Position numbers and translations under genes: made by a program. The notes beneath the pieces were generated by a model that was not told the origin of the DNA, ran no database searches, and worked only from the letters and a program-made list of their open reading frames with translations. 6,025 nt of DNA from Nitrospinae bacterium RIFCSPLOWO2_12_39_16 (GTDB taxonomy: Bacteria; Nitrospinota; Nitrospinia; UBA9942), in the NCBI GenBank assembly GCA_001805005.1, contig MHDO01000095.1:1-6025 (forward strand). The letters are read 5' to 3'. Position 1 is the stretch's first letter. Every line of letters starts with the position of its first letter. Below, piece after piece: positions 1 to 5,935 of this stretch.

Positions 1-737
1 ATGTGACTGATAACCAGAGGGGCATTATGAGGATGTGCTCTCTTGCATTCAGTCATCTTTTAAAAGAGATTGGCCATAATCCTATAATGCAGGTCTGCAC
101 AAGGGATAGAAACAGGCTTGCCCTTCAATCCGATATCCTTGGGGCAGGTGCGCTCGGGATTGAAAATATCTGTATTATGACAGGCGACCACCCGAAATTG
201 GGCGACCACCCTGATGCAAAACCTGTTTTTGATTTAGATTCTATTCAGCTTATACAGGTAATCAAAGAAATGGAAACAGGTGTCTGTATGTCGGGCAAGA
301 GGTTAGAGAGTTCTGCAAAATTTTTTGTAGGGGGGGTTGCCAATCCATTCTTTGAGCCGTTTGAGCTTGAGCTGATAAAAATCAAAAAGAAAATTGATGC
401 AGGTGCTGAGTTTTTTCAGACCCAGCCCTTTTTTGACAAGGAATCTCTGGAAAAATTTCTTGAAGAGGTGAGGGGATTGAATACAAAGTTTCTTATCGGG
501 ATTTCTCCGATTAAGTCTATAAAGATGATTAACTTTTTGAATGAAAAGGTATTGACTAAAAAAATTCCTGAGAATATTTCAAAGAGGGTAGAAGCGGCAG
601 AGAATCAGACAGAAGAGGGGATAAGAATTGCGGCTGAATTTATCAGAGATATAAAAGGGATGGTCAAGAGTATTCATATTATGCCTATTGGCATAGAATC
701 TTATCTGCCATATCTTTTAGATGAGGCAGAGTTGTAG
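1..737 (+). CDS. metF: Methylenetetrahydrofolate reductase (MetF family), 5' end cut by window edge
   Basis: The reading frame enters at the left edge (first full codon at 3) and stops at TAG 735-737, giving 244 residues. Family members are usually around 290-300, so roughly 50 N-terminal residues lie outside. The GTG at 3 is internal: the fragment opens VTDNQRG, a conserved core motif of MetF proteins. Other family marks are the CTRDRN block (fragment residues 32-37), the paired GDHPKLGDHP motif (61-70), FDLDS (76-80) and GAEFFQTQPFFD (134-145). The family is a cytosolic TIM-barrel enzyme that interconverts 5,10-methylene- and 5-methyl-tetrahydrofolate. It feeds methionine synthesis or, in acetogens and relatives, the methyl branch of the Wood-Ljungdahl pathway; the window does not show which. 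No MetV zinc-finger partner or methionine synthase is visible. A T6 run and a G7 run at 321-336 sit in an intact frame. Confidence 0.9.
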   Translation, partial: VTDNQRGIMRMCSLAFSHLLKEIGHNPIMQVCTRDRNRLALQSDILGAGALGIENICIMTGDHPKLGDHPDAKPVFDLDSIQLIQVIKEMETGVCMSGKRLESSAKFFVGGVANPFFEPFELELIKIKKKIDAGAEFFQTQPFFDKESLEKFLEEVRGLNTKFLIGISPIKSIKMINFLNEKVLTKKIPENISKRVEAAENQTEEGIRIAAEFIRDIKGMVKSIHIMPIGIESYLPYLLDEAEL

Positions 738-760
738 TATAATAAACAGAAATTATAAAA
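716..760 (+). promoter_or_regulatory. Candidate promoter(s) for the tRNA-Leu gene
   Basis: A perfect TATAAT lies at 738-743, directly after the metF stop, with TTTAGA (716-721, four of six matches to TTGACA) 16 bp upstream. A second option is TATAAA at 754-759 with TTGTAG at 732-737, also 16 bp apart. Either would start a transcript 20-40 bases before the tRNA. The 46-bp spacer between metF and the tRNA has no other content, and no intrinsic terminator for metF is visible. The assignment rests on hexamer matches only, in an AT-rich spacer where such matches arise by chance. Confidence 0.4.
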
Positions 761-783
761 TTAATCAGGTCTTTGTTTTGAAT

Positions 784-872
784 GCCGGGGTGGCGGAATA
801 GGTAGACGCAAGGGACTTAAAATCCCTCGGCGGGAAACTGCCGTGCCGGTTCGATTCCGGCCCTCGGCACCA
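784..872 (+). tRNA. tRNA-Leu, anticodon UAA, with encoded CCA
   Basis: The complete class II tRNA folds by eye. The 7-bp acceptor stem pairs GCCGGGG (784-790) with CCTCGGC (862-868), including one G-U pair. The anticodon stem AGGGA/TCCCT (811-815, 823-827) holds loop CTTAAAA with anticodon TAA at 818-820. A long variable arm has stem CGGC/GCCG (828-831, 840-843), and the T arm is GCCGG-TTCGATT-CCGGC (845-861). Discriminator A is at 869 and CCA at 870-872. It reads UUA and, by wobble, UUG. The anticodon loop is uninterrupted, so the group I intron found in this tRNA in cyanobacteria and some other bacteria is absent. The next gene's ATG begins at 875, leaving only CT between them. Confidence 0.97.
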
Positions 873-874
873 CT

Positions 875-1876
875 ATGAACTATAACACTCCTAATTATTT
901 AAGTCTCATCAGTTCAGGTGAACTCCATAATCGTGTTGCAAGTTTAGATAATTTGCTTGAAGATTGCACGCTCTGTCCTCGCAATTGTCATGTCAACCGT
1001 AAGGCGGGTGAGATTGGTTTTTGCCGTTCAGGTTATCTTCCTATTGTTTCAAGCTATTGTGCCCATTATGGTGAGGAGCCTGTCCTTTCAGGTAATAGAG
1101 GTTCAGGGACAATATTTTTTGGCAATTGTAATCTACGATGTATCTTCTGTCAGAATCACCAGATATCTCAGCCTGAAAAATCTCTAAGAGATAAAGAGAT
1201 GAGCTTTGAGAGACTTGCAGATATAATGATTGAGCTTCAGATTAAGGGATGCCATAACATAAACCTCGTATCGCCATCACACTTTGCTGCCCAGATTGTA
1301 AAGGTTCTTGAAATAGCGGTTAAAAAGGGATTAAAGATTCCACTTATATATAATACCAACAGCTACGAGTCACTTTATACGCTAAAACTTTTGGACGGTA
1401 TAATTGATATCTATCTTCCCGATATTAAATACAGTGATAATAATAATTCCTTTGATTATTCCACAGCGGAAGATTATGTAAGACACTCAAGGGCAGCAAT
1501 TTTAGAGATGAAAAGTCAGGTTGGAAATCTCATGGTTGATGATAATGATATTGCCATAAGAGGCTTGATTATAAGACACCTTGTTCTTCCCAATGGTCTT
1601 GCAGGGAGTAAAGAAAGTTTAAGATTTATAAGCAGTGAGGTCGGCAGAGAAACTTTTCTCAGCGTAATGTCCCAATACTTTCCGACCCATAAGGCAAAAG
1701 AAAATATACTACTATCAAATCCTTTAACTGAAGCTGAATACGAGAGGGTAATTGATTATTTTAATATGTTTGGGCTTGAGAATGGCTGGATTCAGGAGTA
1801 TTCAAGCAGGGATTATTACTGTCCTGATTTTGAGAAGAATGAGCCGTTTGAAAAAGTCAGCCCTGAATCTTATTAA
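875..1876 (+). CDS. PflX-type radical SAM iron-sulfur protein (COG1313-like)
   Basis: This 333-residue cytosolic protein has the radical SAM cluster motif C85-NLR-C89-IF-C92, which binds a [4Fe-4S] cluster and cleaves S-adenosylmethionine. An N-terminal Cys motif (C31, C34, C38, C50, in CTLCPRNC...GEIGFC) precedes it. Further marks of the PflX family are LSGNRGSGTIFF (71-82), NLVSPSHF (130-137), DIYLPDIKYSD (178-188) and IIRHLVLPN (232-240). The family is named for similarity to pyruvate formate-lyase activase, but the substrate is unknown to me, and no glycyl-radical enzyme, AMMECR1 or MEMO gene is in view. Length is normal. ATG 875 is chosen because PNYLSLISSGEL matches the usual family start, and the only in-frame codons upstream lie inside the tRNA, ending at a TAA that is the anticodon itself. 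No Shine-Dalgarno sequence precedes it. The 3' end overlaps convergent valS by 20 bp. Confidence 0.9.
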   Translation: MNYNTPNYLSLISSGELHNRVASLDNLLEDCTLCPRNCHVNRKAGEIGFCRSGYLPIVSSYCAHYGEEPVLSGNRGSGTIFFGNCNLRCIFCQNHQISQPEKSLRDKEMSFERLADIMIELQIKGCHNINLVSPSHFAAQIVKVLEIAVKKGLKIPLIYNTNSYESLYTLKLLDGIIDIYLPDIKYSDNNNSFDYSTAEDYVRHSRAAILEMKSQVGNLMVDDNDIAIRGLIIRHLVLPNGLAGSKESLRFISSEVGRETFLSVMSQYFPTHKAKENILLSNPLTEAEYERVIDYFNMFGLENGWIQEYSSRDYYCPDFEKNEPFEKVSPESY

Positions 1877-4466
1877 TATTCTGCTGAATTTTTTCTGCTG
1901 TTGCAGTCAGGGCTTGGTATTTTTCCTTATCTTTTTCTACAACATCTTTGGGTGCTCTGTTTATAAAGTCCCGATTTGATAATCTCTTATTCAGTGTTGC
2001 AATATCGGAGTTAATTTTTTCAAGTTCCCTGCTGAGCCTGTTTCTCTCTTCCTGAATATCAATAACTCCTTCAAGAAGGACAAAAATCTCAATATCCTCT
2101 ACTACAGCAGTTGCAGCCATCTTTGGCTCTTTTCCATTTCTTGTAATGCTTAAGTTTTTTAATCTGGAAAGTTCGGATATATATAAATTCTGCCTCTCAA
2201 TCATCTGTAGTTTTTTCTCATCCCCTGTCCTTAAGATTACATCAAGTTTTTTTGCGAGGGATATATTCATTTCGCTTCTTATATTTCTTATCCCCCTTGA
2301 TATCCCCATGATGAGGTTCATCTCTTTTTCATTTTCTTCATTTAATAGTGCTTCATTGAATTCCGGATATTCGGCAGCCATAATACTCTCCCCCTTGTGG
2401 GGCAGTTGTTGCCATAATTCTTCTGTTATAAAAGGCATGAACGGATGGAGGAGCCTTAAGCTGTTCTCCATGACATATAATAATACCGATTGTGCAGTTT
2501 TTCTCTCTTTAGCAGATGCGGCAAGTCTTGGCTTTATAATTTCTATATACCAATCACATAGCTCATGCCAGAAAAACTGATAGATAATTCCTGCCGACTC
2601 ATTGAATTTATATTCCTCAAGCCCTTTTTTTGTATCTCGTATAGCCTTTTGCAGCCTGCTCAAAATCCATTTGTCAGAGAGTTGGAGATTTAGACGGGTT
2701 ATATCGGAAGTGGAAACTGTATCCTTAAAGTCTTCCAAGTTCATCATTGCAAACCTAAAGGCATTCCAGATTTTGTTTGCAAAATTTCTATATCCCTCTA
2801 TCCTCTCCTCAGAGAGTTTTATATCCCTCCCCTGTGCGGCGAAGGCTGCGAGGGTAAATCTGAAGGCATCGGTTCCATATTTCTCCATCATTATGAGGGG
2901 GTCTATAACATTCCCCTTTGATTTACTCATCTTCTGTCCTTCTGCATCCCTTACGAGGGCATGAATATATACATCCCTAAATGGAATATCGCCTCTGAAC
3001 TTGAGACCCATCATAATCATTCTTGCAACCCAGAAAAACAGAATATCAAAACTTGTCACTAAAACAGAGGTCGGATAGAATGTCTTAAGCTCTTTTGTAT
3101 TCTCCGGCCAGCCGAGTGTGGAAAATGGCCAGAGGGCTGAGCTGAACCATGTATCAAGGACATCGCTCTCCTGTTCAATATTTTTGCTTTTGCATTTACT
3201 GCATTCCTTTACATCAGTTTTTGAAACTGTTATCTCACCACAGTCTAAGCAATTCCATGCAGGAATCCTGTGCCCCCACCAGATTTGTCTTGAGATGCAC
3301 CAGTCCTTTATATTGTTCATCCATTCAAAGTATGTGTTCTCCCATCCCTTTGGTATTATCCTGATTCTCCCATCCTTTACAGCCTCAAGGGCAGGCTCGG
3401 AGAGGGGTTTTATCTTTACAAACCACTGTTTTGATAGATTCGGCTCCACAATTGTTTTACAGCGGTAACATTTACCGACAGAATGTGCATAATCCTCAAC
3501 CTTTAGTAGAAATCCCCCCTTTTCCAAATCGCTTAGCAATGCCTTTCTGCACTTAAATCTGTCAAGCCCCTTATATTTACCTGCATTTTCATTCATTGTC
3601 CCATCTTCAGCAATTACCTTTAAATGAGGGAGGTTGTGCCTTGTTCCAATTTCAAAGTCATTAGGGTCATGGGCAGGTGTAATTTTTAATGCCCCTGTCC
3701 CAAAACTCTTATCCACATAGGAATCTGCAATTACAGAAATCTCTCTGTTGACAATCGGAAGGGTTACGGTCTTTCCAATAAAATTTTTATATCTCTCATC
3801 GTCGGGGTTTACTGCCACCGCTGTATCTCCGAGCATTGTCTCAGGGCGCGTAGTTGCGATAGTTATGAAACCCTCTCCGGGGTTGGTTAGCGGATATTTT
3901 ATATGATACAGATGTCCCTTTTGTTCTTCATGCTCAACTTCTAAATCTGATAGTGCCGTATGGCATCTTGGACACCAGTTAATTAATCTATCTCCTTTGT
4001 AAATTAATCCCTCTTCATATAATCGGACAAAGACCTCCCTCACTGCCTTTGAGAGCCCTTCATCCATTGTAAATCTCTCCCTCTCCCAATCACATGAGGC
4101 ACCGAGTCTCTTAAGCTGTCTTATTATCTCCCCCCCTGACCTTTCCTTCCATTTCCAGACCCTCTCAACAAATTCTTCCCTGCCGAGTTTGTGTCTGTCT
4201 GTCCTTTCTGCCAATAGCTGCCTCTCAATAACATTCTGTGTCGCTATGCCTGCATGGTCAGTGCCGGGCATCCAGAGGGTGTTAAAGCCCTCCATCCTCT
4301 TCCATCGGGTGAGGATATCCTGAATTGTGTTGTTTAATGCATGACCTATATGGAGTGCACCTGTTATATTAGGAGGCGGGATGACAATACAGTAAGATTT
4401 CTTGTCTGAGTTTTCATTTGCATGAAAATATCCCTTTTCCTGCCAGAATTTATACCATCTTTCCAT
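1857..4466 (-). CDS. valS: Valyl-tRNA synthetase
   Basis: This 869-residue class I aminoacyl-tRNA synthetase charges tRNA-Val in the cytosol. The catalytic-core signature PPPNITGALHIGHAL spans residues 30-44 (HIGH 39-42) and the KMSKS loop is 512-516. The CP1 editing domain, which hydrolyses mischarged Thr-tRNA, covers about 185-340, with TTRPETMLGDTAV (205-217) and ITPAHDPNDFEIG (262-274). Cys pairs C165/C168, C333/C336, C406/C409 and C422/C425 look like zinc knuckles. RQIWWGHRIPAW is at 393-404, the anticodon-binding domain follows KMSKS, and the last ~65 residues form the usual C-terminal coiled coil. Length is close to B. subtilis ValRS. The start ATG (4464-4466) is chosen because homology begins at ERWYKFWQEKGYF; the open frame continues to 4625 but only through repeat DNA. 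The ribosome-binding site is weak (AGG with a 12-nt spacer), and the short conserved stretch normally before the WYKFW motif is missing. TGA at 1857-1859 overlaps the convergent radical SAM gene. Confidence 0.95.
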   Translation of the reverse strand: MERWYKFWQEKGYFHANENSDKKSYCIVIPPPNITGALHIGHALNNTIQDILTRWKRMEGFNTLWMPGTDHAGIATQNVIERQLLAERTDRHKLGREEFVERVWKWKERSGGEIIRQLKRLGASCDWERERFTMDEGLSKAVREVFVRLYEEGLIYKGDRLINWCPRCHTALSDLEVEHEEQKGHLYHIKYPLTNPGEGFITIATTRPETMLGDTAVAVNPDDERYKNFIGKTVTLPIVNREISVIADSYVDKSFGTGALKITPAHDPNDFEIGTRHNLPHLKVIAEDGTMNENAGKYKGLDRFKCRKALLSDLEKGGFLLKVEDYAHSVGKCYRCKTIVEPNLSKQWFVKIKPLSEPALEAVKDGRIRIIPKGWENTYFEWMNNIKDWCISRQIWWGHRIPAWNCLDCGEITVSKTDVKECSKCKSKNIEQESDVLDTWFSSALWPFSTLGWPENTKELKTFYPTSVLVTSFDILFFWVARMIMMGLKFRGDIPFRDVYIHALVRDAEGQKMSKSKGNVIDPLIMMEKYGTDAFRFTLAAFAAQGRDIKLSEERIEGYRNFANKIWNAFRFAMMNLEDFKDTVSTSDITRLNLQLSDKWILSRLQKAIRDTKKGLEEYKFNESAGIIYQFFWHELCDWYIEIIKPRLAASAKERKTAQSVLLYVMENSLRLLHPFMPFITEELWQQLPHKGESIMAAEYPEFNEALLNEENEKEMNLIMGISRGIRNIRSEMNISLAKKLDVILRTGDEKKLQMIERQNLYISELSRLKNLSITRNGKEPKMAATAVVEDIEIFVLLEGVIDIQEERNRLSRELEKINSDIATLNKRLSNRDFINRAPKDVVEKDKEKYQALTATAEKIQQNINKIQG

Positions 4467-4486
4467 ATTTAACAAAAACCTAATGA

Positions 4487-4575
4487 AACCACAGATTGAC
4501 ACAGCGTGGCTTTCGCCACAACCAAAAAAAATTACAGAAGCAACCACAGATAAACACGGATGAACACAGATAAAA
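4487..4575. repeat. Degenerate CACAGAT / CACGGAT repeat block upstream of valS
   Basis: AACCACAGAT occurs at 4487-4496 and again at 4542-4551. Each copy is followed by degenerate units (ACACAG, AACACGGAT, AACACAGAT). Read on the - strand, in the frame continuous with valS, the block would encode ICVHPCLSVV. From memory, that string recurs as a spurious translation in intergenic DNA of many unrelated bacterial genomes. I therefore treat the block as a dispersed non-coding repeat rather than an N-terminal extension of ValRS. Its edge lies about 20 bp from the valS ATG. Its mobility and function are unknown to me. Confidence 0.7.
4506..4519 (-). other. Short hairpin with GAAA tetraloop within the repeat block
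   Basis: On the - strand this reads GTGGC-GAAA-GCCAC: five perfect base pairs closing a GNRA-type tetraloop, 40 bases before the valS start codon. It would lie in the valS leader if transcription starts upstream. No U-tract follows in either direction, so it is not an intrinsic terminator. It may simply be part of the dispersed repeat. Confidence 0.5.
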
Positions 4576-4692
4576 TCAAAACAAGAAACTGAGAAGATAA
4601 GAAGATTGGAAGATGAAAAATACAAAACCTCATAACTTCTTAACTTCTCATCATCTTATCTTCATGTTGTTAAATCTGTGTTTTATCTGTGT
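4564..4692. repeat. Nested imperfect inverted repeat
   Basis: The outer arms ACACAGATAAAA (4564-4575) and TTTTATCTGTGT (4681-4692) are perfect 12-bp complements. The inner arms GAAGATAAGA (4593-4602) and TCTTATCTTC (4654-4663) are perfect 10-bp complements in the same register order. The sequence between is related but imperfect (GAAG and GATG units facing CTTC and CATC units). The whole could fold into an interrupted long hairpin of about 129 bases in RNA from either strand. No gene is encoded and no U-tract follows. Confidence 0.65.
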
Positions 4693-4709
4693 CCCATTTA
4701 TTTATCCTT

Positions 4710-4739
4710 CCTCTGTGTCTCCGTGCCTCTGTGGCAAAA
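4710..4739. repeat. Three 8-bp CTCYGTGN units (dispersed-repeat type)
   Basis: CTCTGTGT (4711-4718), CTCCGTGC (4719-4726) and CTCTGTGG (4727-4734) are tandem near-identical octamers followed by CAAAA. On the + strand one frame reads LCVSVPLWQ. I recall this as another common spurious translation of widespread intergenic repeat DNA. It sits just downstream of the response regulator stop codon (4753-4755) and is distinct in sequence from the CACAGAT block on the valS side. Confidence 0.6.
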
Positions 4740-4752
4740 TTTTATATTTTCC

Positions 4753-5868
4753 TTAACTCATCTCGCTGTTTTTTATCTTTTCAATCTCTCTTTTTATGAG
4801 GGATTCGGCAAGTTCAGGGACGACATCGGTGACTACACCTTCTATTGTCTTTGTAAGATGCGGCGTTAAGGAGAGGATTAGCTTCTCTGTTTTATCTTTC
4901 AGTATGGTTTCTATGGAGTCTTTCATAGATTTCTCTACAGATGACTTCAGGGTTTTTTCAAAAACATCCTCAGTAACTTTTACAACAATATCCTTTATCT
5001 TTTTACTAATAACGGACTCCTTTTCAAGTTCACCAATAAAATTATTTAAGTCAAATGAAGAATTATTGGCAGTAATTGAAGTAGTGGTTTCTTCCATTTG
5101 GAAAGGAGGTAGTTCCTCATCTGCTTTTTCTTCCGGTATTGAAATGAGCAGCTCTTCCTCTGCCTTCTTGATTTCATTCTTTAAATTTTTTATCTCTTCA
5201 TCATTTAGCAAGCCGGATATGTTTAAATCCTCATCTTCTGTCTTTGATTCATGGGATATAATTTCTACAGAGGAGAGAGATTCCATATTTTCATTAGTCT
5301 CATCTGTAACCTCATCGTCAGGTTTTAAAATGAGGATGTCTCCCAGTTCTTTTTCTCCTAAATTTTCTTCCTGATGAGTATTATCCTCAGAAAGAACTGG
5401 TTGAGGCTCAAGAGATTCAATTTCAGCGGCTGCAATAGGCTGTTCAATGCTTTTCTGAAATGATACTTCGGCTTCACTCAGAGTATAGTTAAGAACAGTC
5501 TTTTTAGCAGCAAACTCTTTTATCTTTTTTACAAGTTCCTCAGATTTAAACGGCTTTGTAATACAGTCATCAGCTCCAATTTTTACAAGAACATCATTAT
5601 CAAACTCATCAAACTCATTTCTAAGCAGGAGGACAGGTATATTGCTGTAGTTTTCATCTTTTTTAAGTTTCTCGCAGAGTTCTATTCCGTTCATTCCCGG
5701 CATGAATGCATCGGCTATAATAATATCAGGCATGGATTCGGTTAGCTTCTCAATGACCTTATCACCACTGCTGACAGTAGTTACTTCCACATCTTCACTT
5801 TCAAAGGCAAGCTCTGCAACCTTTTGAATTGTAACATTGTCATCAGCAAAAAGTAGTTTTATAGGCAT
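4753..5868 (-). CDS. Atypical response regulator: receiver domain, acidic linker, conserved C-terminal tail
   Basis: The 371-residue protein starts at ATG 5866-5868 (MPIKLLFADDN), the usual start for this receiver type; a GTG at 5895 would add nine unmatched residues. Residues 1-120 form a CheY-like receiver: acidic pocket D9/D10, phospho-acceptor D53 in IIIADAFMPGMNG, and K105 in TKPF. A gapless match of the last part to CheY places R83 at the switch Thr/Ser and C102 at the switch Tyr/Phe, so signal coupling is probably altered. Residues about 135-275 are a Glu/Ser-rich, probably disordered linker. Residues about 276-371 are amphipathic and end in VVPELAESLIKREIEKIK (349-366). I recall similar tails on deltaproteobacterial receiver proteins; there is no DNA-binding or enzymatic output domain. 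The likely role is protein-protein signalling, perhaps polarity or motility as for FrzS, but this is inference. No cognate kinase is in view. valS follows on the same strand after 286 bp of repeat DNA. Confidence 0.85.
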   Translation of the reverse strand: MPIKLLFADDNVTIQKVAELAFESEDVEVTTVSSGDKVIEKLTESMPDIIIADAFMPGMNGIELCEKLKKDENYSNIPVLLLRNEFDEFDNDVLVKIGADDCITKPFKSEELVKKIKEFAAKKTVLNYTLSEAEVSFQKSIEQPIAAAEIESLEPQPVLSEDNTHQEENLGEKELGDILILKPDDEVTDETNENMESLSSVEIISHESKTEDEDLNISGLLNDEEIKNLKNEIKKAEEELLISIPEEKADEELPPFQMEETTTSITANNSSFDLNNFIGELEKESVISKKIKDIVVKVTEDVFEKTLKSSVEKSMKDSIETILKDKTEKLILSLTPHLTKTIEGVVTDVVPELAESLIKREIEKIKNSEMS

Positions 5869-5870
5869 GG

Positions 5871-5900
5871 TTAAATAAGTAACATATTTAAGCACACTCC
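5871..5900 (-). promoter_or_regulatory. Possible leader minicistron before the response regulator
   Basis: On the - strand GGAG (5900-5897) is followed after 11 bases by ATG TTA CTT ATT TAA (5885-5871). Two bases later comes the response regulator ATG. The regulator start has no Shine-Dalgarno sequence of its own, so translation could reach it by coupling from this four-residue leader. The alternative is that the GGAG is incidental, especially as the predicted transcript start falls on it. Confidence 0.25.
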
Positions 5901-5906
5901 GTCAAT

Positions 5907-5935
5907 ATTATATTTCTGACCGAAAAAACACTGTA
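5907..5935 (-). promoter_or_regulatory. Candidate promoter for the response regulator
   Basis: A perfect TATAAT reads on the - strand at 5912-5907, about 39 bases before the ATG. It predicts a transcript start near 5900, which favours the ATG at 5868 over the GTG at 5895. The -35 region (around 5930-5935, TACAGT) is poor. If an insertion sequence ends near 5932, its terminus overlaps this -35 region. Confidence 0.4.

Noticed and set aside
183..211. Direct repeat GGCGACCACCC (183-193 and 201-211) in metF
   Set aside because: It encodes the paired GDHP motif typical of this family; the identical codons are explained by protein conservation.
321..336. T6 and G7 homopolymer runs in metF as a possible slippage site
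   Set aside because: The frame is intact and family motifs continue on both sides (FFVGGV), so there is no sign of programmed frameshifting or phase variation.
784..872. tRNA-Leu as an integration (att) site or group I intron host
   Set aside because: The tRNA is uninterrupted, no copy of its 3' end occurs elsewhere in the window, and an ordinary gene follows directly.
957..1187. Overlapping out-of-frame ORF in the radical SAM gene (and a similar one at 1752-1979)
   Set aside because: The main frame carries the conserved cysteine motifs; these frames have no motifs or ribosome-binding sites.
2146..3468. Several + strand open frames of 71-144 codons opposite valS
   Set aside because: They are antisense to strongly conserved ValRS sequence, have low-complexity Ser/Leu/Ile composition and show no family motifs.
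4496..4501. Perfect TTGACA on the + strand in the repeat block
   Set aside because: No -10 element lies at a suitable distance and no + strand gene follows.
4464..4625. 53-residue N-terminal extension of ValRS through the open frame upstream
   Set aside because: The added sequence is a translation of the CACAGAT-type repeat and has no similarity to the ValRS N-terminus.
4796..5374. A 192-codon open frame on the + strand opposite the response regulator
   Set aside because: It is Ser/Phe-rich because it is antisense to the Glu/Lys-rich linker of the regulator; it has no recognisable domain and the - strand gene explains the region.
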